NCBI GenBank assembly: GCA_022457155.1
Contig: JAJGOT010000091.1
Coordinates: 1,852,523 to 1,916,522, forward strand
Length of the DNA stretch: 64,000 nucleotides
Direction: 5' to 3'
DNA from: Cladopsammia gracilis
Lineage: Eukaryota > Cnidaria > Anthozoa > Scleractinia > Dendrophylliidae
Part shown: positions 1-12,923 of the stretch, piece after piece
How the letters are laid out: the number at the start of each line of letters is the position of its first letter
How positions within the stretch are numbered: position 1 is the first letter of the stretch
The notes under the pieces: generated by a model
What the model saw: only the letters and a program-made list of their open reading frames with translations
Databases searched by the model: none
What the model was told of the DNA's origin: nothing
Made by a program: the position numbers and the translations under genes

Positions 1-3000
1 AACCAAACAGAAAACAAGACAGCGCGCACTAACGTAACAAACAAACCGAACACAAGACAGCGCGCACTAACGTAACAATCAAACAGAAGACAAGACAGTG
101 CGCACTAACGTGAGAACCAAACAAAACATAAGACAGTGCGCACTAACGTAACAATCAAACAGAATACAAGACAACGCGCACTAACGTAACAACCAAACAG
201 AACAAAAGACAACGCGCACTAACGTAACAACCAAACAGAACACAATACAGCGCGCACTAACGTAACAACCAGACAGAACACAAGACAGCGCGCACTAACG
301 GACACCAAACAGAACAAAAGACAACGCGCACTAACGTAACAACCAAATAGAAGAGAAGACAGTGCGCACTAACGTAACAACCAAATAGAAGACAAGACAG
401 AGCGCACTACCGTAACAACCAAATAGACGAAAAGACAGCGCGCACTAACATAACCAAACAGAAGACAAAACTGAGCGCACTAAAGTAACAATCAAACAGA
501 ACACAAGACAGCGCGTACTAACGTAACAATCAAACAGAAAACAGGACAGCGCGCACCAACATAACCAAACAGAACACAAGACAGCACGCATTAACTTAAC
601 AACCAAGCAGAACACAAGACAGCGCGCACTAACGTAACAACCAAACCGAATACAAGACAGCGCGCACTAACGTAACAATCAAACAGAAGACAAGACAGTG
701 CGCACTAACGTGACAACCAAACAAAACACAAGACAGTGCGCACTAACGTAACAATCAAACAGAAGACAAGACAGTGCGCACTAACGTGACAACCAAACAA
801 AACACAAGACAGTGCGCACTAACGTAACAATCAAACAGAATACAAGACAACGCGCACTAACGTAACAACCAAACAGAACACAAAACAGCGCGCACTAACG
901 TAACAATCAAACAGAACACAAGACAGCGCGCACTAACTTAACAACCAAACAGAACACAAGACAGCGCGCACCAACGTAACAATCAAACAGAACACAAGAC
1001 AGTGCGCACTAACGTATCAATCAAACAGAACACAAGACAGCGCGCACTAACGTAACAATCAAACAGAACACAAGACAGTGCGCACTAACGTAACAATCAA
1101 ACAAAAGACAAGACAGCGCCACTAACGTAACAATCAAACAGAACACAAGACAGCGCGCACTAACGTAACAATCAAACAGAACACAAGACAGCGCCCACTG
1201 ACGTAACAACCAAACAGAACACAAGACAACGCGCACTAACGTAACAACCAAACAGAACAAAAGACAACGCGCATTAACGTAACAACCAAACAGAACACAA
1301 GACAGCGCGCACTAACGTAACAACCAGACAGAACACAAGACAGCGCGCACTAACGTGACAACCAAACAGAACAAAAGACAACGCGCACTAACGTAACAAC
1401 CAAATAGAAGAGAAAACAGTGCGCACTAACGTAACAACCAAATAGAAGAGAAGACAGTGCGCACTAACGTAACAACCAAATAGAAGACAAGACAGCGCGC
1501 ACTAGCGTAACAACCAAATAGAAGACAAGGCAGCGCGCACTAACATAACCAAACAGAAGACAAAACTGAGCACACTAAAGTAACAATCAAACAGAACACA
1601 AGACAGCGCGTACTAACGTAACAATCAAACAGAAAACAAGACAGCGCGCACCAACATAACCAAACAGAACACAAGACAGCGCGCATTAACTTAACAACTA
1701 AGCAGAACACAAGACAGCGCGCACTAACGTAACAACCAAACCGAATACAAGACAGCGCGCACTAACGTAACAATCAAACAGAAGACAAGACAGTGCGCAC
1801 TAACGTGACAACCAAACAAAACACAAGACAGTGCGCACTAACGTAACAATCAAACAGAAGACAAGACAGTGCGCACTAACGTCACAACCAAACAAAACAC
1901 AAGACAGTGCGCACTAACGTAACAATCAAACAAAATACAAGACAACGCGCACTAACGTAACAACCAAACAGAACACAAGACAGCGCGCACTAACGTAACA
2001 ATCAAACAGAACACAAGACAGCGCGCACTAACTTAACAACCAAACAGAACACAAGACAGCGCGCAGCAACGTAACAATCAAACAGAAGACAAGACAGTGC
2101 GCACTAACGTGACAACCAAACAAAACACAAGACAGTGCGCACTAACGTAACAATCAAACAGAAGACAAGACAGTGCGCACTAACGTGACAACCAAACAAA
2201 ACACAAGACAGTGCGCACTAACGTAACAATCAAACAGAATACAAGACAACGCGCACTAACGTAACAACCAAACAGAACACAAAACAGCGCGCACTAACGT
2301 AACAATCAAACAGAACACAAGACAGCGCGCACTAACTTAACAACCAAACAGAACACAAGACAGTGCGCACTAACGTAACAATCAAACAAAAGACAAGACA
2401 ACACGCACTAACGTAACAATCAAACACAACACAAGACAGCGCGCACTAACGTAACAACCAAACAGAACACAAGACAACGCGCACTAACGTAACAACCAAA
2501 CAGAACAAAAGACAACGCGCACTAACGTAACAACCAAACAGAACACAAGACAGCGCGCACTAACGTAACAACCAAACACAACACAAGACAGCGCGCACTA
2601 ACGTGACAACCAAACAGAACAAAAGACAACGCGCACTAACGTAACAACCAAATAGAAGAGAAGACAGTGCGCACTAACGTAACAACCAAATAGAAGACAA
2701 GACAGCGCGCACTAGCGTAACAACCAAATAGAAGACAAGACAGCGCGCACTAACATAACCAAACAGAAGACAAAACTGAGCGCACTAAAGTAACAATCAA
2801 ACAGAACACAAGACAGCGCGTACTAACGTAACAATCAAACAGAAAACAAGACAGCGCGCACCAACATAACCAAACAGAACACAAGACAGCGCGCATTAAC
2901 TCAACAACCAAACAGAACACAAGACAGCACGCACTAACTTAACAACCAAACAGAAAACAAGACAGCGCGCACTAACGTAACAACCAAACCGAACACAAGA

Positions 3001-3994
3001 CAGCGCGCACTAACGTAACAATCAAACAGAAGACAAGACAGTGCGCACTAACGTGAGAACCAAACAAAACACAAGACAGTGCGCACTAACGTAACAATCA
3101 AACAGAATACAAGACAACGCGCACTAACGTAACAACCAAACAAAACACAAAACAGCGCGCACTAACGTAACAATCAAACAGAACACAAGACAGCGCGCAC
3201 TAACGTAACAAACAGAACACAAGACAACGCGCACTAACGTAACAATCAAACAGAACACAAGACAGTGCGCACTAACATAACAATCAAATAGAACACAAGA
3301 CAGCGCGCACTAACGTGACAATCAAACAGAACATAAGACAACGCGCACTAACATAACAACCAGACAGAACACAAGACAGCGCGCACTAACGTAACAACCA
3401 AACAGAACACAAGACAGCGCGCACTAACATAACCAAACAGAACACAAGACAGCGCGCATTAACTTAACAACCAAACAGAACACAAGACAGCGCGCACTAA
3501 CTTAACAATCAAACAGAACATAAGACAACGCGCACTAACGTAACAACCAAACAGAACACAAGACAACGCGCACTAACGTAACAACCAAACAGAACAAAAG
3601 ACAACGCGCACTAACGTAACAACCAAACAGAACACAATACAGCGCGCACTAACGTAACAACCAGACAGAACACAAGACAACGCGCACTAACGTGACAACC
3701 AAACAGAACAAAAGACAACGCCCACTAACGTAACAACCAAATAGAAGAGAAGACAGCGCGCACTAGCGTAACAACCAAATAGAAAACAAGACAGCGCGCA
3801 CTAACATAACCAAACAGAAGACAAAACTGAGCGCACTAAAGTAACAATCAAATAGAACACAAGACAGCGCGTACTAACGTAACAATCAAACAGAAAACAA
3901 GACAGCGCGCACTAACATAACCAAACAGAACACAAGACAGCGCGCATTAACTTAACAACCAAACAGAACACAAGACAGCGCGCACTAAGTTAAC

Positions 3995-4985
3995 AACCAA
4001 ACAGAAAACAAGACAGCGCGCACTAACGTAACAAACAAACCGAACACAAGACAGCGCGCACTAACGTAACAATCAAACAGAAGACAAGACAGTGCGCACT
4101 AACGTGAGAACCAAACAAAACATAAGACAGTGCGCACTAACGTAACAATCAAACAGAATACAAGACAACGCGCACTAACGTAACAACCAAACAGAACAAA
4201 AGACAACGCGCACTAACGTAACAACCAAACAGAACACAATACAGCGCGCACTAACGTAACAACCAGACAGAACACAAGACAGCGCGCACTAACGGACACC
4301 AAACAGAACAAAAGACAACGCGCACTAACGTAACAACCAAATAGAAGAGAAGACAGTGCGCACTAACGTAACAACCAAATAGAAGACAAGACAGAGCGCA
4401 CTACCGTAACAACCAAATAGACGAAAAGACAGCGCGCACTAACATAACCAAACAGAAGACAAAACTGAGCGCACTAAAGTAACAATCAAACAGAACACAA
4501 GACAGCGCGTACTAACGTAACAATCAAACAGAAAACAGGACAGCGCGCACCAACATAACCAAACAGAACACAAGACAGCACGCATTAACTTAACAACCAA
4601 GCAGAACACAAGACAGCGCGCACTAACGTAACAACCAAACCGAATACAAGACAGCGCGCACTAACGTAACAATCAAACAGAAGACAAGACAGTGCGCACT
4701 AACGTGACAACCAAACAAAACACAAGACAGTGCGCACTAACGTAACAATCAAACAGAAGACAAGACAGTGCGCACTAACGTGACAACCAAACAAAACACA
4801 AGACAGTGCGCACTAACGTAACAATCAAACAGAATACAAGACAACGCGCACTAACGTAACAACCAAACAGAACACAAAACAGCGCGCACTAACGTAACAA
4901 TCAAACAGAACACAAGACAGCGCGCACTAACTTAACAACCAAACAGAACACAAGACAGCGCGCACCAACGTAACAATCAAACAGA
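3995..4985 (+). repeat. Second copy of the first 990 bp of the satellite (offset 3994)
   Basis: Positions 1-991 and 3995-4985 match in every diagnostic variant I compared: aacaaacaaaccg near 35 and 4029, aacggacacc near 297 and 4291, agacgaaaagac near 426 and 4420, and aaccaagcag at 601 and 4595. The match ends at 992 versus 4986. This is a recent multi-monomer duplication inside the array, much younger than the monomer-to-monomer divergence. Confidence 0.85.
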
Positions 4986-7900
4986 AGACAAGACAGTGCG
5001 CACTAACGTGACAACCAAACAAAACACAAGACAGTGCGCACTAACGTAACAATCAAACAGAAGACAAGACAGTGCGCACTAACGTGACAACCAAACAAAA
5101 CACAAGACAGTGCGCACTAACGTAACAATCAAACAAAAGACAAGACAACACGCACTAACGTAACAATCAAACAGAACACAAGACAGCGCGCACTAACGTA
5201 ACAACCAAACAGAACACAAGACAACGCGCACTAACGTAACAACCAAACAGAACAAAAGACAACGCGCACTAACGTAACAACCAAACAGAACACAAGACAG
5301 CGCGCACTAACGTAACAACCAAACACAACACAAGACAGCGCGCACTAACGTGACAACCAAACAGAACAAAAGACAACGCGCACTAACGTAACAACCAAAT
5401 AGAAGAGAAGACAGTGCGCACTAACGTAACAACCAAATAGAAGACAAGACAGCGCGCACTAGCGTAACAACCAAATAGAAGACAAGACAGCGCGCACTAA
5501 CATAACCAAACAGAAGACAAAACTGAGCGCACTAAAGTAACAATCAAACAGAACACAAGACAGCGCGTACTAACGTAACAATCAAACAGAAAACAAGACA
5601 GCGCGCACCAACATAACCAAACAGAACACAAGACAGCGCGCATTAACTTAACAACCAAGCAGAACACAAGACAGCGCGCACTAACATAACAACCAAGCCG
5701 AATACAAGACAGCGCGCACTAACGTAACAATCAAACAGAAGACAAGACAGTGCGCACTAACGTGACAACCAAACAAAACACAAGACAGTGCGCACTAACA
5801 AAACAACCAGACACAACACAAGACAGCGCGCACCATCGTAACAATCAAACAGAACACAAGACAGTGGCACTAACGTAACAATCAAACAGAACACAAGACA
5901 GCGCGCACTAACGTAACAATCAAACAGAACACAAGACAGTGCGCACTAACGTAACAATCAAACAAAAGACAAGACAGCGCGCACTAACGTAACAATCAAA
6001 CAGAACACAAGACAGCGCGCACTAACGTAACAACCAAACAGAACACAAGACAACGCGCACTAACGTAACAACCAAACAGAACAAAAGACAACGCGCACTA
6101 ACGTAACAACCAAACAGAACACAAGACAGCGCGCACTAACGTAACAACCAGACAGAACACACGACAGCGTGCACTAACGTGACAACCAAACAGAACAAAA
6201 GACAACGCGCACTAACGTAACACCCAAATAGAAGAGAAGACAGTGCGCACTAACGTAACAACCAAATAGAAGACAAGACAGCGCGCACTAACGTAACAAC
6301 CAAATAGAAGACAAGACAGCGCGCACTAACATAACCAAACAGAAGACAAAACTGAGCACACTAAAGTAACAATCAAACAGATCACAAGACAGCGCATACT
6401 AACGTAACGATCAAACAGAAAACAAGAGAGCGCGCACTAACATAACCAAACAGAACACAAGACAGCGCGCATTAACTTAACAACCAAACAGAACACAAGA
6501 CAGCGCGCACTAACTTAACAACCAAACAGTACACAAGACAGCGCGCACTAACGTAACAATTAAACAGAACACAAGACAGCGCGCACTAACTTAACAACCA
6601 AACAGAACACAAGACAGCGCGCACTAACATAACCAAACAGAAGACAAGACAGCGTGCACTAACGTGACAACCAAACAGAACAAAAGACAACGCGCACTAA
6701 CGTAACAACCAAATAGAAGAGAAGACAGTGCGCACTAACGTAACAACCAAATAGAAGACAAGACAGCGCGCACTAGCGTAACAACCAAATAGAAGACAAG
6801 ACAGCGCGCACTAACATAACCAAACAGAAGACAAAACTGAGCGCACTAAAGTAACAGTCAAACAGAACACAAGACAGCTCGTACTAACGTAACAATCAAA
6901 CAGAACACAAGACAGTGCGCACTAACGTAACAATCAAACAGAACACAAGACAGCGCGCACTAACGTAACAATCAAACAGAACATAAGACAACGCGCACTA
7001 ACGTAACAACCAAACAGAGCAAAAGACAACGCGCACTAACGTACAACCACACAGAACACAATACAGCGCGCACTAACGTAACAACCAGACAGAACACAAG
7101 ACAGCGCGCACTAACGTAACAACCAAACAGAACAAAAGACAACGCACACTAACGTAACAACCAAATAGAAGAGAAGACAGTGCGCACTAACGTAACAACC
7201 AAATAGAAGACAAGACAGCGCGCACTAGCGTAACAACCAAATAGAAGACAAGACAGCGCGCACTAACATAACCAAACAGAAGACAAAACTGAGCGCACTA
7301 AAGTAACAATCAAACAGAACACAAGACAGCGCGTACTAACGTAACAATCAAACAGAAAACAGGACAGCGCGCACCAACATAACCAAACAGAACACAAGAC
7401 AGCGCGCACTAACTTAACAACCAAGCAGAACACAAGACAGCGCGCACTAACGTAACAACCAAACCGAATACAAGACAGCGCGCACTAACGTAACATTCAA
7501 ACAGAAGACAAGACAGCGCGCACTAACGTAACAACCAAACCGAATACACGACAGTGCGCACTAACGTAACAATCAAACAGAAGACAAGACAGTGCGCACT
7601 AACGTGACAACCAAACAAAACACAAGACAGTGCGCACCAACGTAACAATCAAACAGAAGACAAGACAGTGCGCACTAACGTAACAACCAAACAGAACACA
7701 AGACAGCGCGCACTAACATAACAACCAGACAGAACACAAGACAGCGCGCACTAACGTAACAACCAAACAGAACACAAGACAGCGCGCACTAACGTAACAA
7801 CCAAACAGTACACAAGACAGCGCGCACTAGCGTAACAACCAAACAGAACACAAGACAGTGCGCAGTAACGTAACAATCAAACAGAACACAAGACAACGCG

Positions 7901-8642
7901 CATTAACGTAACAATCAAACAGAACACAAGACAACGCGCATTAACGTAACAACCAAACAGAACACAAGACAGTGCGCACTAACGTAACAATCAAACAGAA
8001 CATAAGACATCGCGCACTAACATAACAATCAAACAGAACACAAGACAGCGCGCACTAACGTAACAATCAAACAGAAGACAAGACAGTTCGCACTAACGTG
8101 ACAACCAAACAAAACACAATACAACGCGCACTAACGTAACAAGCAAACAGAACAGAAGACAACTTGACTAACGTAACAACCAAACAGAACACAAGACAAC
8201 GCGCACGAACGTAACAACCAAACAGAACACAAGACAGCGCGCACTAACATAACAACCAGACAGAACATAAGACAACGCGCACTAACGTAACAATCAAACA
8301 GAACACAAAACAGCGCGCACTAACGTAACAACCAGACAGAACACAAGACAGCGCGCACTAACATAACAATCAAACAGAACACAAGACAGTGCGCACTAAC
8401 GTAACAATCAAACAGAACGCAAGACAACGCACACTAACGTAACAACCAAGCAGAACACAAGACAGTGCGCACTAACGTAACAATCAAACAGAACATAAGA
8501 CAGCGCGTACTAACGTAACAATCAAACAAAAGACAAGCCAGCGTGCACTAACGTAACAATCAAACAGAACACAAGACAACGCGCACTAACGTAACAATCA
8601 AACAGAACACAAGACAACGCGCACTAACGTAACAATCAAACA

Positions 8643-9478
8643 GAACACAAGACAGCGCGCACTAACGTAACAACCAAACAGAACATAAGACAACGCGCAC
8701 TAACGTAACAATCAAACAGAACACAAAGCAGCGCGCACTAACGTAACAATCAAACAGAACACAAGACAGCGCGCACTAACGTAACAATCAAACAGAACAC
8801 AAGACTGCGCGCACTAACGTAACAATCAAACAGAACACAAGACAGCGCGCACTAACGTAACAACCAAACAGTACACAAGACAGTGCGCACTAACGTAACA
8901 ATCAAACAGAACACAAGACAGCGCGCACTAACGTAACAATCAAACAGAACACAAGACAGTGCGCACTAACGTAACAATCAAACAAAACACAAGACAGTGC
9001 GCACTAACGTAACAATCAAACAGAACATAAGACAACGCGCACTAACGTAACAATCAAACAGAACACAAGACAGCGCGCACTAACGTAACAACCAAACAGA
9101 ACATAAGACAACGCGCACTAACGTAACAATCAAACAGAACACAAAGCAGCGCGCACTAACGTAACAATCAAACAGAACACAAGACAGCGCGCACTAACGT
9201 AACAATCAAACAGAACACAAGACTGCGCGCACTAACGTAACAAACAAACAGAACACAAGACAGCGCGCACTAACGTAACAACCAAACAGTACACAAGACA
9301 GTGCGCACTAACGTAACAATCAAACAGAACACAAGACAGCGCGCACTAACGTAACAATCAAACAGAACACAAGACAGTGCGCACTAACGTAACAATCAAA
9401 CAAAACACAAGACAGTGCGCACTAACGTAACAATCAAACAGAACATAAGACAACGCGCACTAACGTAACAATCAAACA
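8643..9478 (+). repeat. Two tandem copies of a 418-bp satellite block
   Basis: The block 8643-9060 repeats at 9061-9478 with a period of 418 bp, exactly 11 monomers. Shared unusual variants include acacaaagcagcgcg and caagactgcgcgc. One difference is caatcaaac near 8822 against caaacaaac near 9240. The pattern fits a recent unequal exchange. Confidence 0.8.
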
Positions 9479-10786
9479 GAACACAAAACAGCGCGCACTA
9501 ACGTAACAACCAGACAGAACACAAGACAGCGCGCACTAACGTAACAATCAAACAGAACACAAGACAGTGCGCACTAAGGTAACAATCAAACAGAACACAA
9601 GACAGTGCGCACTAACGCAACAATCAAACAGAACATAAGACAGCGCGTACTAACGTAACAATCAAACAAAAGACAAGACAGCGCGCACTAACGTAACAAT
9701 CAAACAGAACGCAAGACAGTGCGCACTAACGTAACAATCAAACAGAACACAAGACAGTGCGCGCTAACGTAACAATCAAACAGAAGACAAGACAGCGCAC
9801 ACTAACGTTACAACCAAACAGAACACAATACAGCGCGCACTAATGTAACAACCAAATAGAAGACAAGACAGCGCGCACGAACGTAATAACCAAACAGAAC
9901 ACAAGACAACGCGCACTCACTTAACAACCAAACAGAACACAAGACAGCGCGTACTAACGTAACAACCACACAGAACACAAGACAACGCGAACTAGCGTAA
10001 GAACCAAACAGAACACAAGACAGCGCGCACTAACGTGACAACCAAACAGAACAAAAGACAGCGTGCACTAACGTAACTACCAAATAGAAGAGAAGGCAGC
10101 GCTCACTAACATAACCAAACAGAAGACGAGACTGAGCGCGCTAACGTAACAATCAAACAGAACACAAGACAGCGCGCACTAACGTAACAACAAGCAGAAC
10201 ATAAGACAGCGAGCACTAACGTAACAATCAAACAGAACACAAGACAGCGCGCTTTAACGTAACAACAAACAGAACACAAGGCAGCGAGCACTAACGTTAC
10301 AACCAAACAGAATACAAGAGAGCGCACACTAACGTGACAACCAAACACAATACAAGACAGCGCGCACCAACGTAACAACCAAACAGAACACAAGACAGCG
10401 CGCTACGTAACAATTCAAAACGTAACAAGCAAGCACAAGACAACGCGCACTGACTAACGCAACAATCAAACACTCAGATATATTAAGGCCTGGGTCAGTT
10501 CAACACGTTTAATAAGGTACAGCCAAAAACTATCTCGTAATGTATGTAACATATTGACGCGAAACTTGGCCAAAGGCTTAAAGTTGATACGAAGCTTAAT
10601 TTCGATAAGTAGTTGTCACGAAAACAGTTACGAAACTGATTAAGGTATCGAATTGCCTTGTTTTTCTTCAGGCTAAGGGCAGGCGAACTTAAACCACTCT
10701 GACTTAAAAAATAACATTTGAATATTTCTAAGTGCGCAAAGTCATACACGAAACTAACTGGTGAGCGTATCCAGGTTACGTGATGA

Positions 10787-11190
10787 TTGAAATGTCACGA
10801 CAGTATCACCATCCTGTGGGACATGCCCACCCACACTAATAGGACCATCGCTGCTAATAGGCCAGACATTGTGCTAAAGAACAAGAAAGACAAGACCTGC
10901 CTTCTCATTGACATGACTGTACCCCTCGACATCAACACCTGAGTCAAAACCACGGAAAAGCTCAACAAGAACAAAGATCTGGAAATCGAGGTTGAGCGAA
11001 TGTGGGGGCTCAAAACAACAACAGTCCCGATGGTTATGGGAGCCCTTAGCACCATCAAGAAGGGCACGAAAAACTACACCAACAAGATCCCTGGCAACAT
11101 CAACATACATGAACTCCAGAAAACAACTATTCTTTCTACAGCGCACCTTCTGCAGGCGGGTCCTCTCCGTCAAGTAGAAATCATCTTTGC
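10787..11190 (+). pseudogene. Non-LTR retrotransposon (LINE) reverse-transcriptase 3' fragment
   Basis: Read from 10787 in one frame, the DNA gives the familiar C-terminal tail of a LINE-type polyprotein: an ILWDMP segment, then RPDIVLKNKKDKTCLLIDM, then EKLNKNKDLEIEVERMWGLK, MVMGALSTIKKG and ELQKTTILSTAHLL. These follow the order seen in other metazoan LINE open reading frames. An in-frame TGA near 10942 interrupts it, and nothing upstream of 10787 encodes the catalytic RT core, so this is a dead 5'-truncated insertion. It sits right after the satellite edge. The family-level call rests on remembered motifs. Confidence 0.7.
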
Positions 11191-11380
11191 ATCCCAATGC
11201 GTCCATGGTTTGGACTCGGAGGTTGAGAGAGAAAAATCATTCGCAATTACAGTAGTGTACCATAATAATAGTAAATTAAATTATATAGCGCTATTCAGCT
11301 AATCTTTCACAGCGCTTTACAATCATTATGCTAAGGTAAAAACTAAAATCTAAAAATACCAAGATAAATTTACAGCTTTA

Positions 11381-11760
11381 ACAATTCAATGTTCATTTTT
11401 CGCAGCTAGTGTTCTTTGGCTTACAAGCTTTCCATTGAACGAAACCCATCTTCCAGCCCCGATAGATCTGCACACTCGATCGCATCTACTCCATGTTATT
11501 GCATGGGCAAAAATGTACGCAATTCATCCAAATTATAATGAACCACAGTCGATATTTGTCAACGTCGCCTTAACAATTCGATGTCCATTTGTCGCAGCTA
11601 GTGTTCTTTGGCTTACAAGCTTTCCATTAAACGAAACCCATCTTCCGGCCCCGATAGATCTTCTCCCTCGATCGCATGTACTCCATGTTATCACATCGGG
11701 CAAAAATGTACGCCTTTTTAGTACCCTCAAGTTCAAGTTCAAGTTCAAGTTCATTTTATT
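11381..11760 (+). repeat. 192-bp tandem duplication followed by an (AAGTTC)n tail
   Basis: The stretch beginning caattcaatgttcatttttc near 11381 repeats, diverged, 192 bp later near 11573; the shared cgcagctagtgttctttggc occurs at 11401 and 11593. Near 11729-11752 a short caagttcaagttcaagttca microsatellite follows, a tail type seen at 3' ends of retroposed elements. The 161-codon open frame across this block (11435-11920) is explained by the duplication, and I see no protein family in it. Confidence 0.65.
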
Positions 11761-11925
11761 CACACTTGTTCATTTACAATATAACAGCATTAAGGAAAAT
11801 AAATACATTGAATTAAACATAACAAAGAAAAAGTGTGTAGCAGCCAAAGGAGCCAAGCTTTCGAGTTGGCTACTACCACAGAGCAATTACAAGTGGGTGG
11901 AGGTTATACAGTACTTTTAAAATGT

Positions 11926-12154
11926 GCCAAACATTAGACTACGAGCAGTCTCTCTTTCCCAGCTTAGTCCGTCGAGCGAGAAACGAAAAAACATTAGCGA
12001 ACGGATAATGGCCGCGCGAAACTGGGGGGCGAGGCAAGCGCGCCTACCTCGCCCCTAGTTTCGCGCGGCCATTATCCGTTCGCTAATGTTTTTTCGTTTC
12101 TCGCTCGACGGACTAAGCTGGGAGAGAGAGACTGCTCGTAGTCTAGCCAAACAT
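11926..12154. mobile_element. Foldback MITE with 9-bp target duplication (Mutator-like)
   Basis: A near-perfect palindrome of 211 bp (11935-12145) has arms of about 97 bp and a short central spacer around 12030-12045. The ends read TAGACTACGAGCAGTCTCTC and its complement. It is flanked by a perfect 9-bp direct repeat, GCCAAACAT, at 11926-11934 and 12146-12154. No coding capacity. A 9-bp target duplication is typical of Mutator-like transposases, so I infer a MULE-mobilised MITE. High arm identity suggests recent activity or strong hairpin correction. Confidence 0.85.
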
Positions 12155-12495
12155 GTGCGCATAAGACTCTTGGGACAAAACCAATACTTAGTAAGGGAGG
12201 TAGAAGAAAAATGTTTAATCCAAGTTTAACGAATAACTTAATGAGAATCGAGTGAGTGAGTACAGTGAGTGAGTGAGTGTGCGAGTGCCATTCGACTGTA
12301 CGTCATCCATGAGCTAAAAAGAACACTTCAGGGAAAACCATTTCCGGCTTCAAACTCAGTCTGGCTTGCAGTTTTCTTGTTCTTTTATTACGCTTTCAAA
12401 ACTGTCCATGGGTGACTTCCATATGTGATGTTGTCCATAAGAGAATCTTGCGAGCTTCGAGCGATTGTCCAGTTTGGGTTCCTACCCAGGGGAGA
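12155..12495. other. Intergenic; GAGT-rich simple repeat
   Basis: No gene is visible. A degenerate (GAGT)n microsatellite lies at about 12248-12290. The rest is unremarkable AT-rich DNA. Confidence 0.5.
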
Positions 12496-12923
12496 TTAAA
12501 GTGCCCATCACCTCTAGAAAGTTATTTTCAGAATCAACTCTATATACATTGAATAGTTGAATGGTAAAATATTTCTTGATTTGAACGTCGTGTTAGTGAG
12601 TTATGGAGATTTGAATTTACAAAGTGCTAATTAGATGACGTCACCCCCAAGTAATATTTTTTACGAATCAACCGATTATCCACAGTTTATTTTTAGTATT
12701 TATCATATTAATTATCCTCAAGCTGTTAACTGCGCACTGTAAATTGGCGTAGAAATAACGGCAAAGTCCCAGGTTGACGTCATCTACTTAGCATTTTGTA
12801 AATTCAAATTTCTGTAACTCACAAACGCGACGTTCAAAACAAGAAATATTTTACCATTCAACCATGAGATGTACATAGAGTTGATTCTAAAAAAAAACTT
12901 TCGAGGGATGATAGCCACTTTAA
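12496..12923. mobile_element. 428-bp inverted-repeat MITE with TTAA ends (piggyBac-like)
   Basis: Left (12496-12660) and right (12760-12923) halves are inverted copies, diverged by roughly 15-20% by eye. Both include a stretch around gttgaatggtaaaatatttc and its complement, and a gatgacgtca site. The element begins TTAAAGTGCCCATCACC and ends with the complement of TTAAAGTGGCTATCATCC, so TTAA lies at both ends, the piggyBac target duplication. No transposase is encoded. Confidence 0.65.

Larger units (their letters stand above)
1..10473. repeat. 38-bp satellite array with higher-order structure
   Basis: About 270 tandem copies of a 38-bp monomer run from the left edge to about 10473 and decay in the last 100 bp. 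A typical monomer reads cgcgcactaacgtaacaacc followed by aaacagaacacaagacag. Its top strand is about 47% A, 32% C, 16% G and 5% T. Variant monomers recur in fixed order. One marker (cataaccaaacagaagacaa, then aactgagcgc) has its ctgag at 471, 1566, 2776, 3827, 4465, 5523, 6352, 6837 and 7289, so higher-order units of roughly 0.45 to 1.2 kb are nested in the array. The array starts mid-monomer, so it continues outside the window. Short minus-strand ORFs here follow from the monomer lacking TAA/TAG/TGA in some frames and are not genes. Confidence 0.97.

Noticed and set aside
1021..1260. Cysteine-rich minus-strand frames in the satellite (also 10106-10393)
   Set aside because: They are direct translations of the 38-bp monomer, which lacks stops in some frames; no start context, no domain, no splice signals.
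1..10473. CRISPR array
   Set aside because: Monomers are contiguous without unique spacers, and the rest of the window is plainly eukaryotic.
11435..11920. 161-codon plus-strand frame
   Set aside because: It is made of a 192-bp tandem duplication plus a microsatellite; no protein family is seen.
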